Assembly (NCBI GenBank): GCA_013100825.1
Contig: CP040001.1
Coordinates: forward strand, 62,001 to 126,000
Origin: Candidatus Saccharibacteria bacterium oral taxon 488
Lineage (GTDB): Bacteria > Patescibacteriota > Saccharimonadia > Saccharimonadales > Saccharimonadaceae
Reading direction: 5' to 3'
DNA: 64,000 nucleotides
A program made the translations under genes and the position numbers. The notes beneath the pieces were generated by a model. It made no database searches, had not been told where the DNA came from, and saw only the letters and a list, made by a program, of their open reading frames with translations. Positions 51,290 to 59,085 of the stretch are shown one piece after another. Each line of letters starts with the position of its first letter. The stretch's first letter is position 1.

Positions 51290-52156
51290 ATGATGATAGT
51301 GACAATACTGGTGGGCGTGGCGATCCTTGGCGCGGTGGCGGGAAGTTTTATCGGTGCTCAGGTGTGGCGAGTCCGTGCTCGGCAGCTCGTTGAAGACAAG
51401 CAGGCCGGCGAACCAGTTGATACGCTGGAGCTCCGCCGCCTGAAGCCGCTGCTTAAGCCTCTCAAGGACGATCGATCGCAGTGTCTTTCCTGCGGGCACG
51501 AGCTACGCTGGTATGATTTGCTGCCAGTGGTGAGCTGGCTGGTTGCTAGGGGTCGCTGTCGGTACTGCCAGGCACCGATTGGCTGGATGGAGCTGGGGCT
51601 CGAGATGGCGATGGCCGGGTTGTTTGTCGCAGTGACGTGGCATGGCATGATGACGTTTACGGCGCCACTAGTGATAACGAAGGTTGCGATTATGTTGATG
51701 GGGCTATCGTATCTAGCGTTCCTGTTCGTGTATGACAAGCGGTGGTTTTTGCTTCCGGACGTGGCGAATTGGCCGTTCGTGATGTTAGGGGCGCTATTTG
51801 CTGGGATTCACGTAGCAACTGGCCAGCTGCCGGGCGGAGTGCTGGGGTTGATAGCGGCGGTTGTTATCCTCAGTGGCATGTATGCATTGCTCTACGTTGT
51901 GTCGAGTGGTCGCTGGATAGGGTTCGGTGATGTCAAGCTGACACTCGGCCTCGCCCTCTTTTTGATGGATTGGCGGCTAGCATTTCTCGCGCTCTTTTTA
52001 GCGAATTTACTCGGCACGCTACTGGTACTACCGGGGATGCTTCGGGGTACAGTGCAGCGTGGAGCGCGAATCCCATTTGGGCCGCTACTAATCGTCGGCT
52101 TTCTTATTTCGTGGTTTTTCGGCGTGAGGATCGTGGATTGGCTTATCGTGATTTGA
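51290..52156 (+). CDS. pilD: Prepilin peptidase
   Basis: Membrane aspartic protease that cuts and may N-methylate prepilins. The 288-residue protein has the N-terminal cytoplasmic domain with two CxxC pairs (CLSCGHELRWYDLLPVVSWL, CRYCQ) and eight membrane segments. The two catalytic Asp are in DKRWFLLPD and GFGDVKL. Unlike DnaG, UDG and PilB of this window, its zinc cysteines are kept. It probably processes all six prepilin-like proteins encoded here. Confidence 0.95.
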   Translation: MMIVTILVGVAILGAVAGSFIGAQVWRVRARQLVEDKQAGEPVDTLELRRLKPLLKPLKDDRSQCLSCGHELRWYDLLPVVSWLVARGRCRYCQAPIGWMELGLEMAMAGLFVAVTWHGMMTFTAPLVITKVAIMLMGLSYLAFLFVYDKRWFLLPDVANWPFVMLGALFAGIHVATGQLPGGVLGLIAAVVILSGMYALLYVVSSGRWIGFGDVKLTLGLALFLMDWRLAFLALFLANLLGTLLVLPGMLRGTVQRGARIPFGPLLIVGFLISWFFGVRIVDWLIVI

Positions 52157-52165
52157 TAGTGCTTA

Positions 52166-52174
52166 TGCTATAAT
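52166..52174 (+). promoter_or_regulatory. Extended -10 (TGC-TATAAT) for the minor pilin operon
   Basis: TGC (52166-52168) and TATAAT (52169-52174) end 9 nt before the ATG at 52184. Confidence 0.65.
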
Positions 52175-52183
52175 AATGAGCAT

Positions 52184-52921
52184 ATGAAGCGGTGGCAATC
52201 CGGGTTTACAATCGTTGAAGTGGTGTTGTTCTTGGCGATCACCGGCCTATTGACCGTTGGCTTGTTAGCTGGCGTGAGCGCTGCGCTGCGTCAACAGCAG
52301 TATCATGACGCTGTTCAATCGTTCGCCGGCTTTATTCGTGATCAGTATAGCCGAGTGATTAGTATCGAGAATGATCGGGGCGATCGCGACACATGTCCTG
52401 TTAAGGGTGCAACAAACGACGGAGCTCGGGGCCAGTCGAATTGCGTTGTCGTTGGTCGTTATATCAAGTCAACGAATTCCGAGGCACGTTCATTTACCGC
52501 CTATCCGCTGTACGCTCTGAAACGCTCGGGAGTGTGGACGTATAGTTACAGTGAGAGCGAGGCAAATACCTATACGGTTGGCTGGGGTGCGCAGGTACGC
52601 TCGCTCACGGCAACCAATACCATTGGTAGAGAACTGGCTTTATTAATATACCGCGATCCAGATAGCGGGCAGGTTATCGTACGCACGAATGATGCGCCGT
52701 ATTCACCAGCTAATATTAATAATTTTATTCGCAATATGCAGCCGAATGGCGGTATGTATACGGCCGATTTACAGCTGCGGCAGCGAGAGTTTTGTATCTA
52801 TGATACTGGCTGGTCAGTTGGCCAGAGACTGTCAGTCTTTTTGGGGGCAAAGGCTGGCTCGAGCGAGGCAGTGACGGTCGGTCATGCGACAAAGGGGTGC
52901 GATAATGAAGCGACGGCATAG
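52184..52921 (+). CDS. Minor pilin / pseudopilin
   Basis: The 245-residue protein has the prepilin signal MKRWQSG then FTIVEVVLFLAITGLLTVGL, with Glu at +5. The head has several Cys (RDTCPVKG, SNCVVVG, FCIYDTG, KGCDNE) suggesting two disulfides. It opens a run of four overlapping pilin-like genes, which fits the minor pilin complex that primes assembly at the tip (FimT/GspH-like position). Confidence 0.85.
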   Translation: MKRWQSGFTIVEVVLFLAITGLLTVGLLAGVSAALRQQQYHDAVQSFAGFIRDQYSRVISIENDRGDRDTCPVKGATNDGARGQSNCVVVGRYIKSTNSEARSFTAYPLYALKRSGVWTYSYSESEANTYTVGWGAQVRSLTATNTIGRELALLIYRDPDSGQVIVRTNDAPYSPANINNFIRNMQPNGGMYTADLQLRQREFCIYDTGWSVGQRLSVFLGAKAGSSEAVTVGHATKGCDNEATA

Positions 52922-53465
52922 CGCGCGGGGCGACACGATCATTGAAGTGGTAATGGCGGTAGCAATGTTTAGCATGCTGGCGATCGGTATCATGGCACTC
53001 ATGAACAGCGGTATTGCTATGGCGCAGCGATCATTAGAGTTGACGCTTGTGCGGCAACAGATTGATAGTCAAGCAGAAATGCTGCGCTACATTCACGACA
53101 AGTCATCTCAGGCCGGCAGCTCATTTGCTACCCTCTGGGACGCGATGAAAGGTCGGACTATTGACCACGCCAATTCGCTACTGAATGTTAATCGATGTCC
53201 AGAGGCAATGCCGAGTGGGGGATTCGCACTAGCACCCAGCAAAAATACCTTTCAGTTGATTACCAATAAGTATGAATTATCGCCGACATATGCCAAGATT
53301 TCAACTGCTCGAAATCCAATTTCTCAGGGCATTTCAATTCAGCTGGTACGTGTTGAAGGCGGCCGCGCCTATGATGCGTACATTCAGGCCTGCTGGATGA
53401 GTGTGGGGACTGACCGGCCGATGACCACGGGGACGATTGTGAGGATGTATGACACGGCGGTATAG
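52905..53465 (+). CDS. Minor pilin with Asp at +1 (GspI/PilV-like)
   Basis: The 186-residue protein starts MKRRHSARG followed by DTIIEVVMAVAMFSMLAIGI. The cleavage site Gly/Asp is unusual since +1 is normally Phe or Met, but Glu at +5 is kept. Length and position fit GspI or PilV. It overlaps the previous gene by 17 bases and the next by 17 bases, so the operon is tightly coupled. Two Cys (NRCPEAM, QACWMSV) occur in the head. Confidence 0.8.
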   Translation: MKRRHSARGDTIIEVVMAVAMFSMLAIGIMALMNSGIAMAQRSLELTLVRQQIDSQAEMLRYIHDKSSQAGSSFATLWDAMKGRTIDHANSLLNVNRCPEAMPSGGFALAPSKNTFQLITNKYELSPTYAKISTARNPISQGISIQLVRVEGGRAYDAYIQACWMSVGTDRPMTTGTIVRMYDTAV

Positions 53466-54183
53466 ACAATATGGATTTACCTTGGTTGAACTGATGCTGG
53501 CGATGGCATTTGTGTCGGTGTTGCTACTGGCGATTGCTACGATAGCAATCCAGGCCGGCAAGCTGTATAATCGAGGCCTCACGCTCAAAAGTATCAATCA
53601 GTCCGGCCGCGAAATTAGCGATAGCTTGCGGCGCGACTTTTTGCAGGCTAATGCCGGCAAGATAAGTGGTAATGCTAATTTGGCCGTTGTCATGGTGCAG
53701 GCGGGTGGTGCTGATCGGAGCGGCCGACTCTGCCTCGGTGACTATTCATATGTCTGGAATGTGCCAAAGGTTGTCTCTGGAGAAGTGAAGGCCGGTGCGG
53801 GTATTATTACCGAAGTTGGTGGGCCGCATTCTGGTCGTCCGATTAATTTTGCTCGAGTGATTGACCCAGATGGTATGCTGTGCCAGAAAAATGAAACAAC
53901 GGGGGCGTACATGTCAACAGTCGCGACGGATAAAGTGACACATCTTCTCAAGCCAGCCGGGTCGAATGATGTGGTGCTGGCAATTCATCAAATGAAAGCA
54001 GCGCGAGTGGCGGGTGATAGCGGGGCAGACAGTCTGTATCGTTTGGAATTTGTCCTTGGAACCAGTCAGCTTGAGGCGGTCAATACAGCTAATGGCACCT
54101 GTAAGCCACCGGCGGATAACAGTGAGAATCTCGACTTTTGCGCAATAAATAGCTTTGAGATGATTGTGAGGACAAATGGATAA
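53449..54183 (+). CDS. Minor pilin (GspJ/PilW-like)
   Basis: The 244-residue protein has the signal MTRRYRQYG then FTLVELMLAMAFVSVLLLAI, with Phe +1 and Glu +5. After the helix comes SGREISDSLRRDFLQAN, typical of GspJ/PilW, and a long head with Cys in RLCLGDYS, MLCQKNE, GTCKPP and DFCAIN. It overlaps both neighbours. Confidence 0.83.
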   Translation: MTRRYRQYGFTLVELMLAMAFVSVLLLAIATIAIQAGKLYNRGLTLKSINQSGREISDSLRRDFLQANAGKISGNANLAVVMVQAGGADRSGRLCLGDYSYVWNVPKVVSGEVKAGAGIITEVGGPHSGRPINFARVIDPDGMLCQKNETTGAYMSTVATDKVTHLLKPAGSNDVVLAIHQMKAARVAGDSGADSLYRLEFVLGTSQLEAVNTANGTCKPPADNSENLDFCAINSFEMIVRTNG

Positions 54184-55330
54184 AATAGCGAGAAATAATC
54201 AATTAGGTGCGGTGTCGTTATTTGCAGTGATCTTTGCGACACTGTTACTAACGGTTTTGATGCTCGGCTTCATGCGGCTCATAATGGTTGATCAGCGACA
54301 GGCCCTGAACAATGAGCTGTCACAAAGTGCGTATGATGCGGCACTGTCCGGTGTTGAAGACGCCAAGCGAGTCGTGCGTGCCTGTCAAAAAGGAGATAAC
54401 GGTGGCAAGGCTTGCGAACAGTTACGACTGCCTGATGACTGTAAAGTGGTCGCACGTGCGGGCGTTGCCGGTAATGTGGCCGCTAACGAGACGCTGATTC
54501 AGTCACGTCGCTCGGGGGATGGTAAAGAGTTCAACCAAGCCTATACCTGCGTCAACATCACGATGGACACGGAAGATTTCTTGGTAAACATACCCGAAGG
54601 ATCATCTCGTTTGGTGCCGCTGAAAGCCAAATCTGAATTTAATAAAATTGTCCTCGAGTGGTTTACTAAAGAGGACGCGAACGGCAACGTGGCTGCTGGA
54701 CGAGTAAAAAATGCTGCCTCCGTATCAACTTCGCTGCCGGCGTACAGTGACTGGGATGAGTCGCCGTCTCGTCCTGCACCCGCGCTACTGCGCACTCAGA
54801 TGATTTTTCCAGGCGATACATTTGACCTTGCTAGTCTTGATAGCTCTCGTGTTGCGACGATGTTCCTTTATCCACGGACGCTGAGTGTCCCCGGGCCGAC
54901 GAACGGAGGTGTATCGGCAATTAATCTACCGCGAGCGGGCGGTGGAGGGCAATTTAACAATGCTCCGACGCCGGTGAGCTGTTCTCCGGATTTTGCTAAT
55001 AGTGGTTATTCGTGCCGAGCCACAATTGATATATCACCTGTTACGGCTGCCGCCAGCGTTAATTCATTCTTGCGTCTGACGCCGCTATATCGCATGTCAC
55101 ACGTGCGAATTGCCCTATATAATGGTGCAGAACCGGTCAAGTTTGATGGCGTTCAGCCAGCGGTTGATGCAACTGGTCGTGCTAGTAATGTGTTTCGGCG
55201 GGTTGAGGCGCGCCTTCAGATAGGTGACGATTTCCCGTATCCTGAAAATGCTATCGATCTTGAGAATAGCCTCTGTAAAGACTTTTCGGTGACTGAGGGT
55301 AGTGTAACGCCGGGTAGCTGTCGGCCGTAG
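54176..55330 (+). CDS. Minor pilin-like protein without Glu+5 (GspK/PilX-like)
   Basis: The 384-residue protein begins MDKIARNNQLG then AVSLFAVIFATLLLTVLMLG. A Gly/Ala site is followed by a hydrophobic helix with no Glu at +5. Tip pseudopilin GspK likewise lacks that Glu. The segment LSQSAYDAALSGVEDAKRVVRAC resembles the PilX N-terminal region (AxxxAxxGxExAR). The large head with Cys pairs suits a tip adhesin. Last gene of the operon, overlapping the previous by 8 bases. Confidence 0.78.
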   Translation: MDKIARNNQLGAVSLFAVIFATLLLTVLMLGFMRLIMVDQRQALNNELSQSAYDAALSGVEDAKRVVRACQKGDNGGKACEQLRLPDDCKVVARAGVAGNVAANETLIQSRRSGDGKEFNQAYTCVNITMDTEDFLVNIPEGSSRLVPLKAKSEFNKIVLEWFTKEDANGNVAAGRVKNAASVSTSLPAYSDWDESPSRPAPALLRTQMIFPGDTFDLASLDSSRVATMFLYPRTLSVPGPTNGGVSAINLPRAGGGGQFNNAPTPVSCSPDFANSGYSCRATIDISPVTAAASVNSFLRLTPLYRMSHVRIALYNGAEPVKFDGVQPAVDATGRASNVFRRVEARLQIGDDFPYPENAIDLENSLCKDFSVTEGSVTPGSCRP

Positions 55331-55342
55331 TGTCTTAGGGGT

Positions 55343-56263
55343 CTATCTCGTATCACTGTGAAAGCGCTCGTGGACGTCTTTGAGGTGCTGGTCGGTGACG
55401 TGTGTGTAAATCTGGGTCGTGGCGATATTGCTATGACCGAGCATCGATTGTACCGCCCGTAGGTCCGCTCCATTCATCAGAAGGTCGGTGGCAAAGCTAT
55501 GACGCATAGTGTGCGGGCTAACGTGCTTGGTGATGCCAGCAAGTCGGGCGTAGTGCGACACCATTCGCTGGATCGAGCGAGCACCCAGCCGACGATAATC
55601 GCCAGAAACTGATGGTTTTGTTGGGCGCCTGCTATAGCTGATGAATAGAGCCGGCAAGCTGTCACTTCGCGCATCAAGGTAGTTTTTGACGTGCTCGGCA
55701 GCGGACATTGAAACGAATACCGGCCGGTCTTTCTGGCCCTTGCCGCGTACCATAAACTCGCGTCGAGCGAGATTGATGTGGTCACGATTCAAGTTAACAA
55801 GCTCCGACACGCGCAGTCCGCTCGAAAACAAAAGCTCAATGATTGCTCGGTCGCGAAGGCCCGGTTCATTGTCCAGCGGGATCTGCTCAATTAGTCGTAC
55901 CACCTCGTCGTAGTGAAGAAATGTGACTTGTTTGCGAATGGTTTTTGGTAGGGTAATCTTGTCGGCTGCCAGTGATGAGATGTCTCGTTGTGATAAATAC
56001 GTCAATAATCCACGCAGGGCGATCAAGTGATAGTTTTGTGTGATTAACAACAATTCTTCACCGGTGTTGCTATTTTTATAACGGTTTAACCAGAGGCGAT
56101 ATTTACGAATTGTCTCTGATGTTATTTTTGCAACATCAATATCACCAGCAAAATCAATGAAGCGTTCAAGGTATAATTTGTAGTTCTCAATGGTGCGAGG
56201 GCTGCGTCCGCCCTCAACTTCTAGGTGCTCCAGGAAATCTGCTAATGCTTCAGAAAGATACAT
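55343..56263 (-). CDS. xerC: Tyrosine recombinase, XerC/XerD-like
   Basis: Resolves chromosome dimers at dif with FtsK. The 306-residue protein has an N-terminal SAM-like core-binding domain (LADFLEHLEVEGGRSPRTIENY) and the catalytic domain with Arg151 (SSGLRVSELV), Lys175 (RGKGQKDR), His251 and Arg254 (SPHTMRHSFAT), His277 and Tyr286 (LGHSNIATTQIYTHV). It stands alone with its own leaderless promoter, not inside an element, so a housekeeping Xer role is likely, with FtsK encoded at 31 kb. No dif-like site was recognised. Confidence 0.92.
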   Translation of the reverse strand: MYLSEALADFLEHLEVEGGRSPRTIENYKLYLERFIDFAGDIDVAKITSETIRKYRLWLNRYKNSNTGEELLLITQNYHLIALRGLLTYLSQRDISSLAADKITLPKTIRKQVTFLHYDEVVRLIEQIPLDNEPGLRDRAIIELLFSSGLRVSELVNLNRDHINLARREFMVRGKGQKDRPVFVSMSAAEHVKNYLDARSDSLPALFISYSRRPTKPSVSGDYRRLGARSIQRMVSHYARLAGITKHVSPHTMRHSFATDLLMNGADLRAVQSMLGHSNIATTQIYTHVTDQHLKDVHERFHSDTR

Positions 56264-56269
56264 GATTTA

Positions 56270-56275
56270 ATTTTA
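56270..56275 (-). promoter_or_regulatory. -10 box (TAAAAT) for leaderless xerC
   Basis: Minus-strand TAAAAT ends 6 nt before the ATG at 56263. Confidence 0.5.
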
Positions 56276-56313
56276 ACAACATCTATACCGTTTATCAAAT
56301 GGCTAGTTTTTGT

Positions 56314-56319
56314 TATGAT
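56314..56319 (+). promoter_or_regulatory. -10 box (TATGAT) for ndk
   Basis: TATGAT with a leader of about 20 nt containing GAAGGAGG before the ATG at 56347. Confidence 0.55.
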
Positions 56320-56346
56320 GAAGAAAATAATACACGAAGGAGGCGT

Positions 56347-56874
56347 ATGACCGAATCAAAAGAGAAGAACATGTGTGGCATTGAACGAACACTGATTGTG
56401 TTCAAGCCTGATGCAGTACAGCGGGGGATCGTCGGCGAAATCTTGCAGCGGTTTGAGCGTGTTGGTCTCAAGATTATCGGTGTCAAGATGGTAGCTCCGG
56501 GTCGTGAGCATTACTTTGCGCACTACGAAACGATTGGCAAGATGGTGACCCGTCGTGGTGAAGAAATTTTTGACATGACGCTTGATATGATGATGGACGG
56601 GCCGGTTATCGCTATGGTTCTTGAAGGAGTTGAAGCGGTTGCCGTGGTGCGTAAAATTGTTGGCCCAACCGAGCCAAAGTCTGCCGATATGGGTACGATT
56701 CGTGGTGACTATTCGCATGTTAGCTTTGGCTACGCCAACGAGTGCCAGAAGGGTGTGCCGAACTTGATTCACGCATCGGGTGATCCTGACGAGGCGGCGC
56801 AAGAAGTCGCCCACTGGTTTAAACCCGAAGAGTTGATGGATTATGCGACGTTAAACGAAAAGTTTACTCGGTAG
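56347..56874 (+). CDS. ndk: Nucleoside diphosphate kinase
   Basis: Makes nucleoside triphosphates with a phospho-His intermediate. The 175-residue protein has ERTLIVFKPDAVQRGIVGEIL, the active His142 in NLIHASGD (usual NxxHGSD), and the helical hairpin. Between TIRGDYS and NLIHASG lies an insert of about 13 residues (HVSFGYANECQKG) absent from E. coli Ndk. The ATG at 56347 follows GAAGGAGG by 3 nt. It completes UDP/CTP supply begun by PyrH and PyrG. Confidence 0.95.
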   Translation: MTESKEKNMCGIERTLIVFKPDAVQRGIVGEILQRFERVGLKIIGVKMVAPGREHYFAHYETIGKMVTRRGEEIFDMTLDMMMDGPVIAMVLEGVEAVAVVRKIVGPTEPKSADMGTIRGDYSHVSFGYANECQKGVPNLIHASGDPDEAAQEVAHWFKPEELMDYATLNEKFTR

Positions 56875-56891
56875 CATTGTCGCGACCGACG

Positions 56892-56921
56892 ACCACCCGT
56901 GTTATAATTAACACGGGTGGT
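56892..56921 (+). terminator. Terminator of ndk containing the tRNA-Arg -10 box
   Basis: A 13-bp perfect stem, ACCACCCGTGTTA with TAACACGGGTGGT, with a TAAT tetraloop and six Ts. TATAAT at 56903-56908 spans the loop and is the likely -10 of the tRNA gene. Confidence 0.9.
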
Positions 56922-56932
56922 TTTTTATGTGT

Positions 56933-57009
56933 GCCTCGGTAGCTCAACTGGATAGAGCAGATCCGTCCTAAGGATAAGGTTGTAGGTTCGACTCCTGCCC
57001 GGGGTACCA
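56933..57009 (+). tRNA. tRNA-Arg (anticodon CCT)
   Basis: Cloverleaf: acceptor GCCTCGG / CCGGGGT with two wobble pairs, D stem GCTC/GAGC, anticodon stem ATCC/GGAT with loop GTCCTAA (CCT at 34-36), T arm GTAGG TTCGACT CCTGC, discriminator A and encoded CCA. It reads AGG codons. Starts about 25 nt after the -10 box inside the ndk terminator. Confidence 0.92.
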
Positions 57010-57016
57010 AAGAATT

Positions 57017-57550
57017 ATGACGAAGAAAGCCAAATTAGATAAATCATTTGATGGCCAGCGCGATGGCGAGGAGTTGCTGTTTGTGTTTCGCCGGCATATT
57101 ATTGCTATGCGTAAGGGTTTTTATCTATTACTCATCCCGATGACGATTGGCGCGCTGCCGTATCTTATTTGGCAGGATAATCTCAATCTTTTATGGGTAT
57201 TTCTCGGCAGCTTCATCTTTGGACTCGTTCTGTTTGGTTATCATTTTTTAATGTGGTTTTATACATATTACATTGTGACAAATCAGCGACTTCGCCAGAT
57301 AACGCAGCATGGTTTTTTTGGTAAGGATGTAATTGAACTTAAACTAGCGAAAGTCCAGAATATCAGTTATGTCGTGCCTGGTTTTACGGGCGAAATGTTC
57401 AAATTTGGTACAATAGTTATTCAGACGTTTGTCGGGGACCTTGTCATTAAAAATGTCGAGCACCCAGATAAGATTTATAATAAGCTGCAAGATGCGGTGG
57501 ACCTCGCTGCTGAAAGGAGTGATCATGCTAAAGAAGACAACGAAGGGTAA
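57017..57550 (+). CDS. PH-domain (bPH2-like) membrane protein
   Basis: The 177-residue protein has two membrane helices (about 37-57 and 62-85) followed by a bacterial PH-like domain starting YYIVTNQRLRQITQHGFFGKDVIELKLAKVQNISY, the standard bPH2 motif. Such proteins sit at the inner face of the membrane; their function is poorly known. It starts only 8 nt after the tRNA-Arg CCA, so it may be co-transcribed with the tRNA. It overlaps the next gene by 26 bases. Confidence 0.82.
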   Translation: MTKKAKLDKSFDGQRDGEELLFVFRRHIIAMRKGFYLLLIPMTIGALPYLIWQDNLNLLWVFLGSFIFGLVLFGYHFLMWFYTYYIVTNQRLRQITQHGFFGKDVIELKLAKVQNISYVVPGFTGEMFKFGTIVIQTFVGDLVIKNVEHPDKIYNKLQDAVDLAAERSDHAKEDNEG

Positions 57551-58547
57551 GAAAAAGGACAAACGCTCACTGCCGTCACGGATTACCAATGACACGGTCG
57601 CGGAGCATCGCGAAAAGGTGCTGGCTGGTGGGCGCAAACACAAATACCCGATACAATACTCCAAACATAAACTAGTCTGGAACACGGTATTTATTAGTAT
57701 TGCTGGACTCGTGACGGTGATTGTCCTATTGTATCTGCAACTCTATGTCTGGAAGGACACAAGCGATTTAGCATATCGTATTACCAAAATTTTGCCGCTA
57801 CCGGCCGGTTCAGTTGAAGGGGAATTTGTGCGCTATAGTGATTATTTACTATATAACCGCGGTAATATGGCGGTGCTTAAGACTCAGGGTCAAGATCAGG
57901 CTGGTGATAAAGTCGCTTTTCAGCGGCAGCGGGCCATGAACCAAGCGGTGCAGGATGCATATGTGCGTAAGCTAGCGAGAGAAAGGGGTATATCAGTTGA
58001 TGATCGAAAAGTTGATGAAGAGATGGACCGCCAGCAAAAGGATGCCGGCCTGTCAAAAGAAGCCTACCGTTCGGCGGTAAAAGATATGATTGGCTGGTCG
58101 CTTGATGAGGCGCGTGATGGCATTAGGGCATCGCTGCTGCGCTGGGAAGTATCGTTTGCCGTTGATGAAGCGGCGGCCAACCTTGTTAAGGAAGTTGAAG
58201 CACAGCTCAAGGCCGGTAAATCGTTGACCGATGTCGCGGCGGCGTTAGGCGAACGAGTACAAGTAATGCCAGAGACTGTTGTTCCGAAGACCAACAAAGA
58301 CGGTGGCTTGACCGAGGCGGCGATTAGAACCGCAGATGGCACGATCTCTGGGGTTATTAAGCCGCTCGGTGGCGATGGCTACTACTTTGTTCAGCCACGC
58401 TCACGGGATAACGGTTCAATCACCTACTCATACCTCAAGATTCCATTGACGACATTTAAAGCTAATTTTGATAAGTTGATCAATGACAAGAAAGTTACCT
58501 ATTACGTTCATCTTGATCAGCCAGCCGAACAAAAGTCTGGTGAGTAG
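57525..58547 (+). CDS. Membrane-anchored SurA/PpiC-like chaperone or isomerase
   Basis: The 340-residue protein has a basic cytoplasmic tail, one membrane segment (about 46-70, WNTVFISIAGLVTVIVLLYLQLYVW), a SurA-N-like helical domain (RAMNQAVQDAYVRKLARERGISVDDRKVDEEMDRQQ) and a reduced parvulin-like C-terminal domain. The isomerase residues are not clear, so it may be chaperone only. ATG 57525 has AAAGGAG upstream. It probably folds or delivers secreted proteins such as pilins and surface proteins; that is inference. Confidence 0.75.
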   Translation: MLKKTTKGKKKDKRSLPSRITNDTVAEHREKVLAGGRKHKYPIQYSKHKLVWNTVFISIAGLVTVIVLLYLQLYVWKDTSDLAYRITKILPLPAGSVEGEFVRYSDYLLYNRGNMAVLKTQGQDQAGDKVAFQRQRAMNQAVQDAYVRKLARERGISVDDRKVDEEMDRQQKDAGLSKEAYRSAVKDMIGWSLDEARDGIRASLLRWEVSFAVDEAAANLVKEVEAQLKAGKSLTDVAAALGERVQVMPETVVPKTNKDGGLTEAAIRTADGTISGVIKPLGGDGYYFVQPRSRDNGSITYSYLKIPLTTFKANFDKLINDKKVTYYVHLDQPAEQKSGE

Positions 58548-58600
58548 AAATAGCCTCCGGCCTGCTCGTCATCATCTTTGCGAAAGCCTCACTCATCTGC

Positions 58601-58606
58601 TATAAT
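58601..58606 (+). promoter_or_regulatory. Extended -10 (TGC-TATAAT) for tRNA-Thr
   Basis: TATAAT preceded by TGC, 14 nt before the tRNA 5' end. Confidence 0.7.
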
Positions 58607-58620
58607 TCTTGGGGAGACAT

Positions 58621-58696
58621 GCCGCTGTAGCTCAGTTGGTAGAGCGGCGCTTTCGTAAAGCGTAGGTCACCGGTTCGAATCCGGTCAGCGGCTCCA
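58621..58696 (+). tRNA. tRNA-Thr (anticodon CGT)
   Basis: Acceptor GCCGCTG / CAGCGGC, D arm GCTC AGTTGGTA GAGC, anticodon stem GCGCT/AGCGT with CGT in the loop, T arm with GGTTCGAATCC, discriminator T and encoded CCA. It reads ACG. The U73 discriminator is the partner of the A in the TGGA bulge of the thrS T-box. Confidence 0.95.
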
Positions 58697-58703
58697 GAAC
58701 AGC

Positions 58704-59081
58704 ATGAAGAACCATATTACAAACACATTACGACAGATAATGAAAGACCGCTGGCTACTTGGTCTTGTTATTGTTAATATCTTACTAGCGTCAATAATTA
58801 TTATCTCCTTTGCTGTTACTATCAAGCCTAAAGAAACCCAAGTTATTGTTCAGCATAGTGCATTTAGTGTGACGGGGCTTTATCGTGGTCACTGGTATTC
58901 GCTTTGGACGTATGGCGTGTTGCAGCTTATGATTACGGTTGGGCACATCATATTGAGCGCTAAGCTTGCTGTGGTACAGCGTCGAGACTTAGCACTGGCA
59001 CTTCTTTGGCTCACAATCGCTATATCAGTTATACTAGCACTGTTTGCTTACTCAATAATCGTAATCGCGTCGGTGGTGTAG
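58704..59081 (+). CDS. Small three-helix membrane protein, unknown function
   Basis: The 125-residue protein has three hydrophobic segments (about 18-40, 68-88 and 96-122) and few charged residues. It starts 8 nt after the tRNA-Thr CCA and ends 4 nt before the glycosyltransferase, so it is probably an operon partner and may assist that enzyme in the membrane. No family recognised. Confidence 0.7.
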   Translation: MKNHITNTLRQIMKDRWLLGLVIVNILLASIIIISFAVTIKPKETQVIVQHSAFSVTGLYRGHWYSLWTYGVLQLMITVGHIILSAKLAVVQRRDLALALLWLTIAISVILALFAYSIIVIASVV

Positions 59082-59085
59082 AATT

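Noticed and set aside
55343..56263. Recombinase as part of an integrated element
   Set aside because: Neighbours are pilus and housekeeping genes, there are no flanking repeats, and composition does not differ; a housekeeping Xer role is simpler.
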